Assembly (NCBI GenBank): GCA_030765065.1
Contig: CM060989.1
Location: 55,132,001 to 55,196,000, forward strand
Length of the DNA stretch: 64,000 bases
Source of the DNA: Deroplatys truncata
Taxonomy: Eukaryota; Arthropoda; Insecta; Mantodea; Mantidae
Reading direction: 5' to 3'
In this document: positions 23,574 through 34,020 of the stretch, in pieces
Position numbering within the stretch: position 1 is the first letter of the stretch
Layout of the letters: every line of letters starts with the position of its first letter
Position numbers and translations under genes: made by a program
The notes under the pieces: generated by a model
Told to the model about the DNA's origin: nothing
Database searches by the model: none
The model's input: only the letters and a program-made list of their open reading frames with translations

Positions 23574-23958
23574 TGAGGCAGTGGAGGCCAAGCAGCGGAC
23601 CTCGGCCAGGGCAATCTTCGCCCTCTCAAGGCAGATCACGAACCTCCAGGGTGATGACGGGATCCTCGCATCGGTCCAGCGCAAGCTGGCACGCATCGCG
23701 GTCCATCTCGTCGAACCAGATAACGCTGAAGATGGAAGCGACGACCGACCCACGCAACTGGGAGCCCTTGAGGGCTCAGTTGCGGGGCTTCGAGAGCTCC
23801 AGACCGAAGCCAACAACTTCATTCCCAATTCCACAATGCAGCTACAGAAAACACTGAGTGCGGAGCTCCATGGACTCACCGCCGGACTCAGCACCTCAAT
23901 CAACGTACAGTCAAATATGAACTTCACCACATCGAGAGGAAGCTTCATCAACCAATAA
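23574..23958 (+). pseudogene. LINE ORF1 C-terminal coiled-coil part
   Basis: A 125-codon frame starting EAKQRTSARAIFALSRQ and ending at a stop near 23958. It is rich in Leu, Gln, Glu and Ala in heptad-like order. The part SVQRKLARI through DDRPTQLGALEGSVAGLRE resembles the 12.8-kb fragment. It lies directly after the zinc knuckles, so it is read as the end of the same protein after a frameshift. Confidence 0.62.
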
Positions 23959-24444
23959 CACACCCACCGGACTGGCCGAGCGCATCACCCAGAGGCCGCA
24001 CTAGGCAGCCTAGTAACTATTCAACACCACACTTCGCTCACCGCGGCAGCAAGCTGCGAACTGCTGCCATACTATCCCTCTCATAACTTCCCTCCACACT
24101 TCACTCCTGAATTCCCAAGTGCGAAAGCAGGGCCTCGGTCATGCTTGCGTCCTGGCACCTTACTTTCACCTGGCTTAGGCCCTCTTGGCCGGCCATTATA
24201 TCCATACCACTGAATGCGCTGGTGCAACAGCGGTAGCCTCACTATCACATATGAATTCCTCTTTTTCTTTCCTTTTATTTTCCTTCGGGTTGAGGAGTTT
24301 TTAGTGAGTATGCCGACTATTGGTGAGTCCCACACTCTCAGTTCCGACTCCCATTGGGGCTGAGGTTAGTGATTAAATCATTTTCTCCTCCACTCGAAAA
24401 AAATAGCGCAGTGGTTCTATCCGACAATACCATTTCAGTTGCGA
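23959..24444. other. post-ORF1 sequence, unassigned
   Basis: GC-rich to 24.2 kb, then pyrimidine-rich. It looks like the downstream part of the ORF1 relic (the region after the 12.8-kb stop is similarly pyrimidine-rich), but no pol domain is recognisable. Confidence 0.35.
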
Positions 24445-24672
24445 TAGAGCAGCGGACTGTATGACTTCGTGCCTTTGATTGAGGCCTATTTTAAAAGCAA
24501 CGACTCTGTTATTCGAACTCAACGAGCATTTCGTAGGGAATTCAAAGTCGATTGCCATGGCCCAGTACCCAGTCGGAACACAATTACGCTTTGGATGAGA
24601 AATTTTCGAGAGACACCTTCCCTCAAAACAGAAACCAACCCGCACAGCGTGTACCCCTGAAAATGTGGATGC

Positions 24673-25680
24673 TGTGGTCAATTCTTCTTGTCTTATACGA
24701 TACTTCAGCCTTGGGCTTACTGTGCTACCTGTATCGTTTTAAAGCCAATTCATTATGTCTGTACCCTACCAAGGAATACAGTCTCATAACAGACATGGTT
24801 TCAGATTCTTCTGGTTCTAAAAACACTTTCCCAAAAGCAACAAATCTCCTGTAAGCCAAGACCTCACAGCAGCATATAATACGTTGGACTGTTTCAGTTT
24901 CTTTCTTGCACAATCTGCAATCTAAGTTATCCTGGAAAACACTCCCCTCGTGTTAAGATCCTTTTTCACAAGAGCATGTTCTGTGAGAATTGCAGTAATT
25001 GTTCACAGCTGGTCTGTTACATTTAAGAAGCTTTCAGCTTTTTTCTTACATGGTGTTTTAATAAATAGTTTACCATGTTTGTTTCCTGGAGTTTTAAGCC
25101 AGGTTTTATTATGTTCTACTTTGGACTAGTTCTTAATAGCCGCTCTTACTAAACATCGAGATATTCCTAGAGCCTGCTCTGGCCCAATAAATTGTGAAGC
25201 TGCTCCTTGTCTTGCAAGTTCATCAGCTTTTTCGTTGCCCTCTATGCCACGATGACCCGGCACCCAGATGAGTTGAACTTCATTCTGTTCTGCCGAGCTT
25301 GAAAACCTGTTAAGGCAGTTTAAAACGAGTCCTGACGTTACCTTATAACTACTTAGAGCCTTAAGTGCAGCCTGGCTATCTGAGAAGGTAAAATCTTATG
25401 TTTGCATGTACTATTGAATAATAGCATACATTTCTGTTTCAAAAACAGTAGCATATTCACCCAAGGGAAAAAACTTGTTGCGCCTTGATCTTATGCCATT
25501 TTGGGTCAGTCATCAGAAGTCCACGCCCCGCTGCCCCACAACATGCTGCTGCTTTGGGTATTCCAGATCGTATAGGAGGATCTGCATGTAGACCATTTCC
25601 ATGCATACAAAATAGTGGTAGTCAGAACTAACTGCCCTAGACCTCTAAAAGCGAAGAGAGAGTACACAGTCCATATTAAA
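24673..25680 (-). pseudogene. LINE fragment with RNase H domain, inserted
   Basis: On the minus strand, FTFSDSQAALKALSSYKV then WVPGHRGIEGNEKADELARQ show the RNase H domain of an I/R1/Jockey-type LINE. The C-terminal tail continues to 24725 and includes CRLCKKETETVQRIICCCEVL, a Cys-rich motif usual at this position. Several stops interrupt the frame. It lies inside the transposase pseudogene exactly between residues that are adjacent in relatives, so it inserted there. The exact right limit is uncertain. Confidence 0.85.
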
Positions 25681-26120
25681 CATCCTGAATGATGACAAAA
25701 TAGCTTAATGTCTGATGAGGCCCACTTCAATCTTTTTGAGTGTAGCAATGAGTAGAATTTACGATAATGAACGGTAGAACGTTCTTCTTGAACGGTCACT
25801 TCATAGTGAACGTGTAACAGTGTGGTATGATTGAGCCTTATTGTTTTGCAGAATATGAACATGTAATTTCCGTTAATTCAGCCCGCTATTGGCACATGTT
25901 CAATAGCTTTCTTGTACCCGAATTGTCATTGCAAATATTTGGTTTCAACAAGATGGCGCTACTGTGCATACTGCAAGGATATGAATGAGAGTGGTCAAGG
26001 AAATGTTTCCTAAATATGTAATCTCCAAACTGGTGATCTTCCTTGTCCCGTTTGCACCCCAAGATCTCACCATGTATGATCATTTCCTCTGGAACTACCT
26101 CATATCAAAGGTGTATATTG

Positions 26121-26420
26121 GAGTCGTCCTCCGTGGAGTAGTGGTTATGATGCTAGCCTCTAGTTTCCGTGGTCACGGGTTCAAACCCGGCGGAAGGCGA
26201 TGGATTTTTTTCACGGATAAAAATCCTTAGCATGGCTTCTTTCGGAAGGGAAGTAAAGCCGCTGGTCCCGTGTCGGACATTTAAGACACGTAAAAGAACC
26301 TCAAGCCTGATAACGAGGCCTCAGAGCAAAATTACCGGTCTCTCACGTCCAATATAGAATGGGAAGCTAAGGACCACAGCAGTTAAAGAGCATCCGTAAA
26401 TAAAACTCAGTGTAATTTTG
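26121..26420 (+). mobile_element. tRNA-derived SINE, family S1
   Basis: 300 bp with a tRNA-like head. TGGAGTAGTGGTTATG is box A and GGTTCAAACCC is box B, with complementary acceptor-like CCTCCG/CGGAAGG. A body follows (AAATCCTTAGCATGGCTTC, GTAAAAGAACCTCAAGCC) and then AATAAAACTCAGTGTAATTT. It is flanked by GTGTATATTG (26111-26120) and GTGTACATTG (26421-26430), a 10-bp target duplication with one mismatch. It interrupts the transposase pseudogene. A second copy is at 32.53 kb. Confidence 0.93.
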
Positions 26421-26600
26421 GTGTACATTGAAAGAACTCACACTATTGCTGAACTGAAGTTAGCTAAACGCAACGAAATAGCGGCACTACCATCAAACAT
26501 GCTCGTTAGTGCGTCGGCAAACCTCAAGGCAAGACATCAGGAATCTGTACGAAATGGTGGCACTCATTTATCGGATACAATATTCAAACAAGAAGAATAA

Positions 26601-27000
26601 TGTAAGCACTGCAAATGGCAATTATTTTAATACATTTGATTATTAAATATTTAATTAATGTTGACTACTCATATATACATTTGAAAATGAACAGGTTTTT
26701 CCGCCAGTACCTTATTTTGGTGCCATGTGAAAAGGAGAACCTGTGAAAAATTAAATTCTTTAGTCCAGCGGGAAGGAGATTGGCATGTTGGAATCTACTG
26801 GCTGGACAGAGAAACTGGCAAAACATGAACAATTTCCTGGCGAAGGTAGATCAAATTTGTTCCGAATAACCGAAATCAGTTTATCTCTATGTCTTTCTTT
26901 TTTTTCATATTCAACGTGTTTCTTAAACAGGATGTACGGTCAATGACAGATGGACTAAGTATCCGTAAAATCACTTTAATAATTTGGCAACAATAAATTA
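26601..27000. other. unassigned AT-rich sequence
   Basis: Probably includes the 3' untranslated end of the DNA transposon whose transposase ends at 26600. Its terminal repeat is not identified. Confidence 0.35.
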
Positions 27001-28187
27001 CGAGAGAACACAGAACTTTTGGGGAAAAAATCTTTATTTCTCTACAAAGTCCCCTTTCAGCTCGATACACCTTTCCAGCATTCAATAGCTTCGATACTCT
27101 GTTTACAGTGAGAACCGTCGAGATCTGCAAAATAGCCATCAACTGCAAACTCCACCTCGTCATTATTGATAAATATTTTACCACCGAGCCATTTCTTCAA
27201 CTTTCGAAACAGAAAATATTCAGAGGGGGCTAAGTCTGGCAAATAGGGTGAATGAAAAATAATTCGAACTCACTAATTTTGGCCATGGCAATAATGGATG
27301 TGTGAACTGGTGCATTGTCTTGATGAAACAGAACTTTCTTATTCGCTAAATGCGGCCGTTTTTGCTTGATTTCATCATTCAAACGTTGCAATAATACTCG
27401 CCATTGATTGCTTTTCCTTTTTGAAGATAATCAATGAAAATTATTCCACGCGCAGCCCAAAAAACTGACGCCATGACCTTGCCTGCAGATGAAACTGCCT
27501 TCATCTTCTTTGGAGCCGATTCTCCCCTGTCAATCCACTGTTTTGACTGTTTGTTCGTCTCAGATGTGAAGTGATGGACCCATGTTTCATCCATGGTTAT
27601 GAATCGACGAAAAATCCTCACAACGCTGCTTTTGTTCCATTGTGAGTAAACTCGGCACCCATCTTATGCACAGCTTTCTCATGTCTAAATGTTCAGTTAG
27701 TATGCAATGTACAGCACTTTTTGAAATGCCTACGATGTCTGCTAGCTCGCACACTTTCAGTCGACGGTCATCCAATACCATTTTGTGGATTTTCCTCACA
27801 GTTTCTGCCGTGGTCACCTCATTTGGTCGACCACTGCGATGTTTGTTTTGGCATTTCGTACGGCTTCGCCTAAACTCTGCCACACAATATTTAACTATTG
27901 TAAACGAAGGAGCAGACTCCCCCAGAGTAGAATCTAGCTCAGCTTTAATATTAGTTGGACTAAGACCTTTCAAATGAAAGTATTGTATCACATAACGATG
28001 GCCAGTTTTATCCATGTTTACAAGTTCGCTGAGAGCGTTTACTATTGAGGGCTGCCAAACAATTATTAAACAACGTAGCATCGTCGAACTTAAGCTTTAT
28101 AAGGGTGGTACTTTTTACCATAGTCATTTGTTTGAAACAGCAACTGCTATATACACGTCAGGTCGGGTACTTCTGGGACTGTCCTCG
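27001..28187 (-). mobile_element. mariner element M1b
   Basis: 1,187 bp. The right end (complement CGAGGACAGTCCCAGAAG, then TACCCGACCTGACG) is intact and flanked by TA at 28188-28189. The left end keeps only CGAG next to a TA at 26999-27000, then jumps into internal sequence, so most of that inverted repeat is deleted. It is the same family as M1a and M1c. Confidence 0.88.
27034..28081 (-). pseudogene. mariner transposase, decayed (M1b)
   Basis: The best-preserved M1 N-terminus is an open frame from 28081 to about 27600. It covers YVIQYFHLKGLSPTNIKAEL, HRSGRPNEVTTAETV and the second helix-turn-helix (VCELADIVGISKSAVHCIL). A deletion of about 50 bp removes the segment before the catalytic core. 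The core then shows RRFITMDETWVHHF (first Asp), a frameshifted HQDN-like region, and PDLAPSEYFLF with Glu in place of the third Asp. Its C-terminus ends GDFVEK at 27034. It is non-functional. Confidence 0.92.
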
Positions 28188-28750
28188 TACCTTTTCTATG
28201 AAAGAACAATCAATACAGGTAAGGCTACGTTTGCTGTTATGCAAAGCATTAACCAAACAGCACTTGCTGTCCATTAGGAAAGTGGGCTCGCCGGTTTACG
28301 TGACCCTTGCTGACCTTCTAGAGGACAGATAATGGCCACTTCTTATTCATATCAATCTCGGCGTTTGAGTAATGAATCCTCCTTGGTTTTCATTCTGAAG
28401 GTTGCCAGCATTCCGTAGCGGCGGGCGGTAGAGGGGGTGGCCACGTGGAAACAAAACACACTCGACCTTCCAAATAATACCTTTGTCTGGTTCAGCATCT
28501 AATTAATGAAAATCCTTTATCCGAGATAAGCATTCCAAAACTAGGCTTTAATTAAATTCTGGCCTTTCACTTATTCAGAAGCAGAACTTCGGTCCACAAG
28601 AAAGAATTTAAACATATAAAAGGCAGGATTATATTAAAATAACTAATTCGTACTGCAGAATGATAATATATATATATGCACATAAGTATTTTCAGATGTA
28701 AAGGTGCTCGTCTTAACAAACAAGTAAAATAATAACAATAATAATAATAA
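28188..28750. other. unassigned sequence
   Basis: Nothing recognised. Short (AAT)n-like and TA-rich tracts occur near 28660-28750. Confidence 0.4.
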
Positions 28751-28985
28751 AAATCCCAATGAAACAAAAAAGCCGTTTTTAGAAAAATGCCCGCGGACGC
28801 ACGTGTATGTCTGCGAAAACTCAAAAACAAAAAGAACACTTTCCGATTTTTTTTTTATTTTCTAAAAATTAGCTCTAATGAGTTTCATTAAAATATAATG
28901 TATTAAATATATTTACGTTCTTCAATACTTTTGTCATTCTTTTCAAGTTTTGTCGATTTTTAATTGTTTCTAACGATGTCATGGA
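28751..28985 (-). repeat. H2 fragment
   Basis: A piece of module R on the minus strand: CGTTTTTAGAAAAATGCCCG near a CA-poor tract, then AATTAGCTCTAATGAGTTTC and the TGTCGATTTTTAATTGTTTC block seen in other old H2 copies. Both ends are lost. Confidence 0.6.
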
Positions 28986-29306
28986 AGGGTAGGAGAATTC
29001 GGGGGAATATGGGCACATGGGGAACTTGGGCAAAATTAAGTATTAGACTGGAAATTGTATTAACATATTTTGCTTTTTCCCAATTGCGTTGGTACGAATT
29101 GAGAGTGCTTCAATGGTAGATCTAAGAAGCGCGTTTTGTATTATTGTCTCAAACTGCTGTAAAAACGACCATCTTAAACGTGAGTATTGATTTTTAGGTA
29201 TGCTACACTACCCTTATACTTATTTTAGAATTATTACTCACACTAATTTCCACAGTGAATGTAGAAAATAGTTTGAAAGTAATAGTACAAGTTCAAAATA
29301 TACATT
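28986..29306. other. unassigned, possible 5' part of LINE
   Basis: AT-rich sequence upstream of the reverse-transcriptase fragment, with no motif recognised. Confidence 0.35.
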
Positions 29307-30427
29307 TTGAGCTGCCCTCTCCCACTTCAGACATTGTATTGTTTTATATCAAAAGCCCAATATGGGTTTCAGCAAGGGAAATCTATAAATTCTGCAATGC
29401 AGAACATTATTGAAGAAGCGTATAAAATTCTAGATGCAGGAAACCAGTGCTTGGGATTATTTCTTGACCAATCTAAAGCTTTTGACCATGATATATTAAT
29501 TTACAAATTATGCAATTACGGTATAAGGGAAATTCCATTAAAGTGGTTTGAATCATATCAGCAATAGAAAACATCTAACTGAGATCGAAGCTGAAATAAT
29601 AAATTCAAAAGAAATTAAAGCTTCACGTTCTGGTTTGGAAAACATTAAATATGGAGTATCTCAGGGCTCGATACTGGGCCCCTTACTATTTTACTGTATA
29701 TTAATGACCTGGCAATAAACAATGACTTCCCTAACGCTAAATTTACTCTTTTTGCAGATGACACAAGCCTATTAATTTCTGGTAAAGATAAACAAGAACT
29801 TAAAGTAAATACAGTTATGGCAATAGATTATGTAGCAAATTGGTTTAGTAACAACAGACTTGTCATTAATGAAAATAGAAGTGTTACCTTAGGATTCCAT
29901 CAAAGTTAACAAAAGCTTAAATTTTGCCGAAGTTTATTTGGAAAATGAATTAATAACAATGTCTAATAAAATTAAATTTCTTGGAATCTGGATTGATAGT
30001 AACCTTGACTGGTGATTCCACATTGATGTACTATCTAAAAAATTATCCCAAACATGTTTTGCATTATATACCCTTAAAACTTCAGTTAATCTTGATGTAC
30101 TTAAAATTGCCTACTTTGCATATTTCCATAGTCACTTATCATATGGCATAATATTCTGGGGGAAGTCCAGTTATAAAAATAGAATTTTTGTAATACAAAA
30201 AAGGGCAATCAGAATAATGTTAAACCTTTACAGCAACACAAGCTGCAAACCTTACTTCATACTGTTAAATATCTTGACTGTTCCTTCGCAATACATTTTT
30301 GAAACTCTGGTAACAATGTATAAGCAGCAAAATAGTTTTAACACAAATGCTGATATTTATGACTATAATACAAGAAATAAATCTAAACTGCTCATTACAG
30401 GTCATCAAAGAACCCTGTTCAAAAAAT
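29307..30427 (+). pseudogene. LINE reverse transcriptase fragment
   Basis: Frame pieces give the reverse-transcriptase motifs in order: AQYGFQQGKSINSAMQNII, then LGLFLDQSKAFDHDILI, SGLENIKYG, LGPLLF with a missing base, YINDLAINND, and TLFADDTSLLI. The last is the FADD form of the catalytic YxDD box, coded at about 29751. They continue to IKFLGIWIDSNLDW and a C-terminal NTRNKSKLL stretch. Several stops and frameshifts break it. The order and the FADD box fit a Jockey-group LINE. An H element sits at its 3' side. Confidence 0.9.
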
Positions 30428-30856
30428 CTGATGTGTTACACTCACATAACTTTCTCTACCCTTGTACAAACTATTTTTACAAACGCTTATTCTCCATATG
30501 CTTCATGTTAATCGAGATGTCAATCTTATTGCTAATTTTCTTGTAGATGCAAGGGAAATTGGTAGGCTTTAAGCGACAGTCAAATATTTTAAGAGCTGGT
30601 TGCTATGTGGTGTATTCCATTCTCTTTGCATTACCAGGACAAAAAAGATGCATAACGAATTCGAGAAAAAGTGAAAGTATTGGAAAATACAGACACAGAC
30701 ACATACAGACACACACACACAGACAAGTTTCCAAAAAATGCTTCTTTTTTTGGATTCAGGGGGTCTCAAAACATGTATTTCCGGTGAAATACCGGTATCG
30801 AATTTTTGGGTGGAATACAATACTTCCCCTACTTACTATACGTAGCAGAGAAATTA
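30428..30856 (+). mobile_element. H element, internally deleted
   Basis: 429 bp. Module L is complete (TCTGATGTGTTACACTCAC start), then a deletion joins GTATTGGAAAATAC directly to the (CA)n tract, followed by the normal R end with the hairpin (the end reads GTAGCAGAGAAA). It is inserted in the C-terminal coding region of the LINE after an A6 run. Confidence 0.9.
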
Positions 30857-30889
30857 ATAAAGTTCTTTAACATCAGTAGGCTATTAAAC

Positions 30890-31308
30890 CTAATTAGCAC
30901 CTATATCTGAAACCCTCGCAATTTTCTTGTACTTGGACAAGAAGTTGAGTAGCCTTGGTTCTCTAGAAAACACTTGGCTGTTTCGAAAGACTTTTACGTG
31001 AATTTCACAAAGAGTTCTTATCCCGCAGTCGTAAACCATTGTCATTAGCAAGTCTTTCTTTTCGGTCGTAAACTTTCCCTTGGTCGGTTATGGTAATTCT
31101 TGACGTCCACAGCAGGGCCACCCTTGCATGGTGCAGAGTTCAAGAGGTCGACTTTGACGTCAGAGTTAAATATTTCTTTTTTATTGCTTTTCCGGAATGG
31201 TAGAATTTTTGACTTTTTAATTATCTCCTGCACGTGGATCGCCGCGACATCGGCATGTGAAAGAGAAATATCCCACCTGATGGCTTCCTCTGCGTCCTTT
31301 GCAGGAAG
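30890..31308 (-). other. unassigned coding-like segment, one frameshift
   Basis: On the minus strand an open frame begins after a TTTAG (acceptor-like, 31309-31313) with LPAKDAEEAIRWDISLSHAD. It runs about 77 codons through FRKSNKKEIFNSDVKVDLLN to about 31085. A single one-base shift then allows FTTEKKDLLMTMVYDCGIRT and a further 40 codons, to a stop at 30890. Composition is protein-like, and it does not resemble the window's transposons. I do not recognise the family. It could be a decayed exon, a processed pseudogene or part of an unfamiliar element. Confidence 0.4.
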
Positions 31309-31425
31309 CTAAATAACGCATCAGGAGGCGGAGTTTCGTTGGCTTGCAGTTTCACAACAGGCCAACCAGCTGTTGCATAATTATGATTGAAGCCGACACA
31401 AATTACAAAAAAAGATAAAAAAAAT

Positions 31426-32220
31426 CTGATGTGTTACACTCACATGACTTTCTCTACTTTTGTAGAAACTATTTTTACAAAAGCTTATTCTCCATATGCA
31501 TCATGTTAATCGAGATGTTAATCTTATTGCTAATTTTCTTGTACGTGCAAGGGGAATTGGTTGTTATGTGGAGTATTCCATTCTCTTTGCATTACCAGGA
31601 CAAAAAAAAATGAATAACGAATTTGAGAAAAAGTATAACTATTGCAAAATTTAAGGGAATAACAAGCAATATCTCGAAAATGGTTCATTCAACAACAAAA
31701 ACGTATATGACATAAATTGTGTATTTTAACGCGATCTACATTTTTTGTGTAGTAAAGTTTTGTTTATCTCTTATGGTTTACCAGTTATGCAAAAGTCGTT
31801 CACAATGAAGAATACTTTTGGAGACATTCCCAGAAAATTCGAGATATACATTTTATTTGTCACGAAAATATCTTAAACATATGATATTTTAATCGAAATC
31901 GTTAGAGCCATTTTTGAGAAAATTAAAATTTTCGAAAAATGTTCCATGTAAAGGGTAATCTGGGGTGGGGGATTTTCTTGAAAAACTTCGTGTCGCATCT
32001 CTGGAAGATACTGAACCTAAATACCAAGTTTGGTGTTTGTCCGACTGTTCGTTTCTGAGTTATGCTGTTCACACACACACATGGACATGTTTCCAAAAAT
32101 GCTTTTTATTTTTTATTCAGGGGGTCTCAAAACATGTATTTCCGGTGAAATCTCGGTATCGAATTTTTGGGTGGAATACAATACTTTCCTTACTTACTAT
32201 ACGTAGTAGAGAAAGTAAAA
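31426..32220 (+). mobile_element. H element, L-R form
   Basis: Starts TCTGATGTGTTACACTCACA after an A8 run and ends GTAGTAGAGAAAGTAAAA. Part of L (the TTTAAGCGATAGTC stretch) is deleted. It abuts the older H2 copy at 32221, having inserted in the A-run at that copy's start. Confidence 0.9.
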
Positions 32221-32509
32221 AACTGATGTGTTACCTTCACATTAATTTCTTTACCTTCTGTCGTTTATTAGTGGTTATTAACTATGCTACTAAAGCTTAT
32301 TTTTATATCTACTTCATTTTAATCGAGAAAAACCTGTACAGAAATAGCTACAGTACACATTTTGTTATAGATACAAAGAGAACAGCATAGTCAAATGTTT
32401 AAGAACTGGACGCTATATGCTGGCCTTAAAATTCCATACTGTTTCCATGCAATTGTGAGAAACCACGGAAAACCGATAGGACTTTAAGAGACTGACAAAG
32501 CATTGAACA

Positions 32510-33270
32510 GCCGAGCGACAGCCATGTTGTCCTCCGTGGTGTAGTGGTTACCATGCTATCCTCTAGTTCCCGAGGTCGCGGGTTCAAACCCGGCGGAGGG
32601 TGATGGATTTCTTCGGACGTAAAAATCCTTAGCATGGCTTCCTTCGGAAGTGAAGTAAAGCCGGTGGTCCCGTGTCGTAGATTTACGGCACGTAAAAGAA
32701 CCTCAAGCCTGATAAAGAGGCCTCTGAGCAAAATTACCAGTCCTTTACGCCCAATATAGAATGGGGCGCTAAAGACCACAGCAGTTAAAGAGCGCCCATA
32801 AATAAAACTCAATTTAATTTTTACTCTGATCCATGCTTTTTCGGGGTTTTCTGGGTCGTTAGGCGAATGCTGAAGTGGTTTATTTGAACCCCCGAATTTC
32901 CTGTCACTCCATTTCGTTCCATTCATCATTTCATTCATTCTTCAGCACATTAGGTCTATTTCAAGGTTGGAAGTGCTGACGATGGTGTTTCGGTGCGGCG
33001 TGGCAGGGAAAAAGGATGCTTACCGGGATATAGGACCGCCCCTTCGTAGCGGAGTGTTGGACGCTCTGTGTGCGGTGGGGGTCCCCGGTCTGCCTGTCCG
33101 ACTGTCGGGGCATCTCAATCTTGAAACTGTAGGGACCATGTCATTGCTGTGCCGATACTCCTGGTTTCTGCCGCCCAATGTCTCCTCTCACCTCATCCTC
33201 CCTCCCGGGGGCGCAATATCCTCACTGGAGAAGCGCCGAGCCCCGCCGATGATCAGAGGGCGAAAAAAAC
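32510..33270 (+). mobile_element. SINE S2, itself interrupted by SINE S1
   Basis: Begins GCCGAGCGACAG. After the S1 insertion it continues with CCATGCTTTTTCGGGG, GGTCGTTAGGCGAATGCTG and a long GC-rich distal part (to 33262), ending in an A-run. A 7-bp TTGAACA duplication flanks the whole block. The 147-codon frame inside is incidental; no domain is recognised. Confidence 0.75.
32529..32825 (+). mobile_element. tRNA-derived SINE, family S1, copy 2
   Basis: Close match to 26121-26420. It starts GTCCTCCGTGGTGTAGTGG (box A), has GGTTCAAACCCGGCGG (box B), and ends AATAAAACTCAATTTAA. Its acceptor-like arms (CCTCCG/CGGAGG) are intact, so this copy shows the tRNA ancestry best. It interrupts the S2 element. 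Confidence 0.9.
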
Positions 33271-34020
33271 TTGAACAATTCGAACTATTAATAGCAGGCA
33301 TCTCGGAAATGGCTTATGCCACAAAAATGTTATTTGAAATAAATTGTGTTTTGGATATCAACCTGAGCGATTGCAAGCTGGGATCTATTTATTATTATAT
33401 ACTTTATTAGCTTCGTTTGTTTTAAAGAGATATACATTTTTGTGTTGTACGTTTTCGTCTACTGCTTAGCGTTCACCAATTATACAAGTTTATACAAAAT
33501 TCCGTCCAGATGAAGAGAACTTCGCAGGCTATTCCCAAAAAATTCAAGATATAATTTTATTTATGATACAAGTATCTTTAATATATGGTATTTGAATCAA
33601 CATTGTTACTTATTTTTTAGAAAATCAAACATTTCGAACAGTTTTCCGTGTAAAGGGTAGTTTGGGGTGGGGGATTTTTTTCATACTCTTCTTGTCGCAT
33701 CCTTGGAAGGTAATTGAACTTAAATGCCAAGTTTGGTATTTGTCCGAATTTTCCTTTCTGGGTAATGCTGTTCACAGACACATGGACAACACACACACAC
33801 AAAGAAGTTTTTCTAATTTTTTTTCTTTTTTTTTTACTTCAGGAGGTCTCAAAACATATATGTCTGATGAAATCCCGGTACAAAATTTTTGGATGGAATG
33901 TAATACCTTCTCTATCTACTATGTACCAACGTGGTAGAGGAAGCAAAAGCTTACCTTTTTGTATATTTCTCGTTAATCCAGATAAACTTTCATTATGAAT
34001 TTCGTTGCATATATAAAAAA

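Larger units (their letters stand above)
24445..26600 (+). pseudogene. IS630/Tc1-mariner-like transposase (DUF4817-type), split
   Basis: Three pieces of one protein. At 24445-24672 is the helix-turn-helix N-terminus (IEAYFKSNDSVIRTQRAFRR, then VPSRNTI and TPENVDAV). At 25690-26120 is the catalytic core (NSLMSDEAHF, HSERVTVW, WFQQDGATVHTAR, then DLTMYDHFLWNYL). At 26421-26600 is the C-terminus (ERTHTIAELK through GTHLSDTIFKQEE and a stop). The three acidic positions are visible in DEAHF, QQDGA and MYDHF. A LINE fragment separates pieces one and two, and a SINE separates two and three. Frameshifts and stops also occur. Confidence 0.9.
32221..33950 (+). mobile_element. H element, old subfamily H2, interrupted by SINEs
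   Basis: The left part (32221-32509) carries H2 blocks CGTTTATTAGTGG, AATCGAGAAAAACC and GAACTGGACGCTATATGC. The right part (33271-33950) continues with ATTCGAAC, CTCGGAAATGGCTTATGCC, the CA tract and a diverged end. TTGAACA is duplicated at 32503-32509 and 33271-33277 around the inserted SINE block. Confidence 0.85.

Noticed and set aside
23081..23857. 258-codon open frame as a host gene
   Set aside because: It overlaps the zinc-knuckle frame out of register. The knuckle frame explains the sequence, and the 258-codon frame has no recognisable domain.
32529..32600. A functional tRNA gene
   Set aside because: The head folds like a tRNA, but it is followed by the same 230-bp body and A-rich tail as the copy at 26.1 kb, which has target duplications. 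It is a SINE.
32426..32938. 170-codon minus-strand frame
   Set aside because: It runs antisense across SINEs S1 and S2 and their junction; no domain is present.
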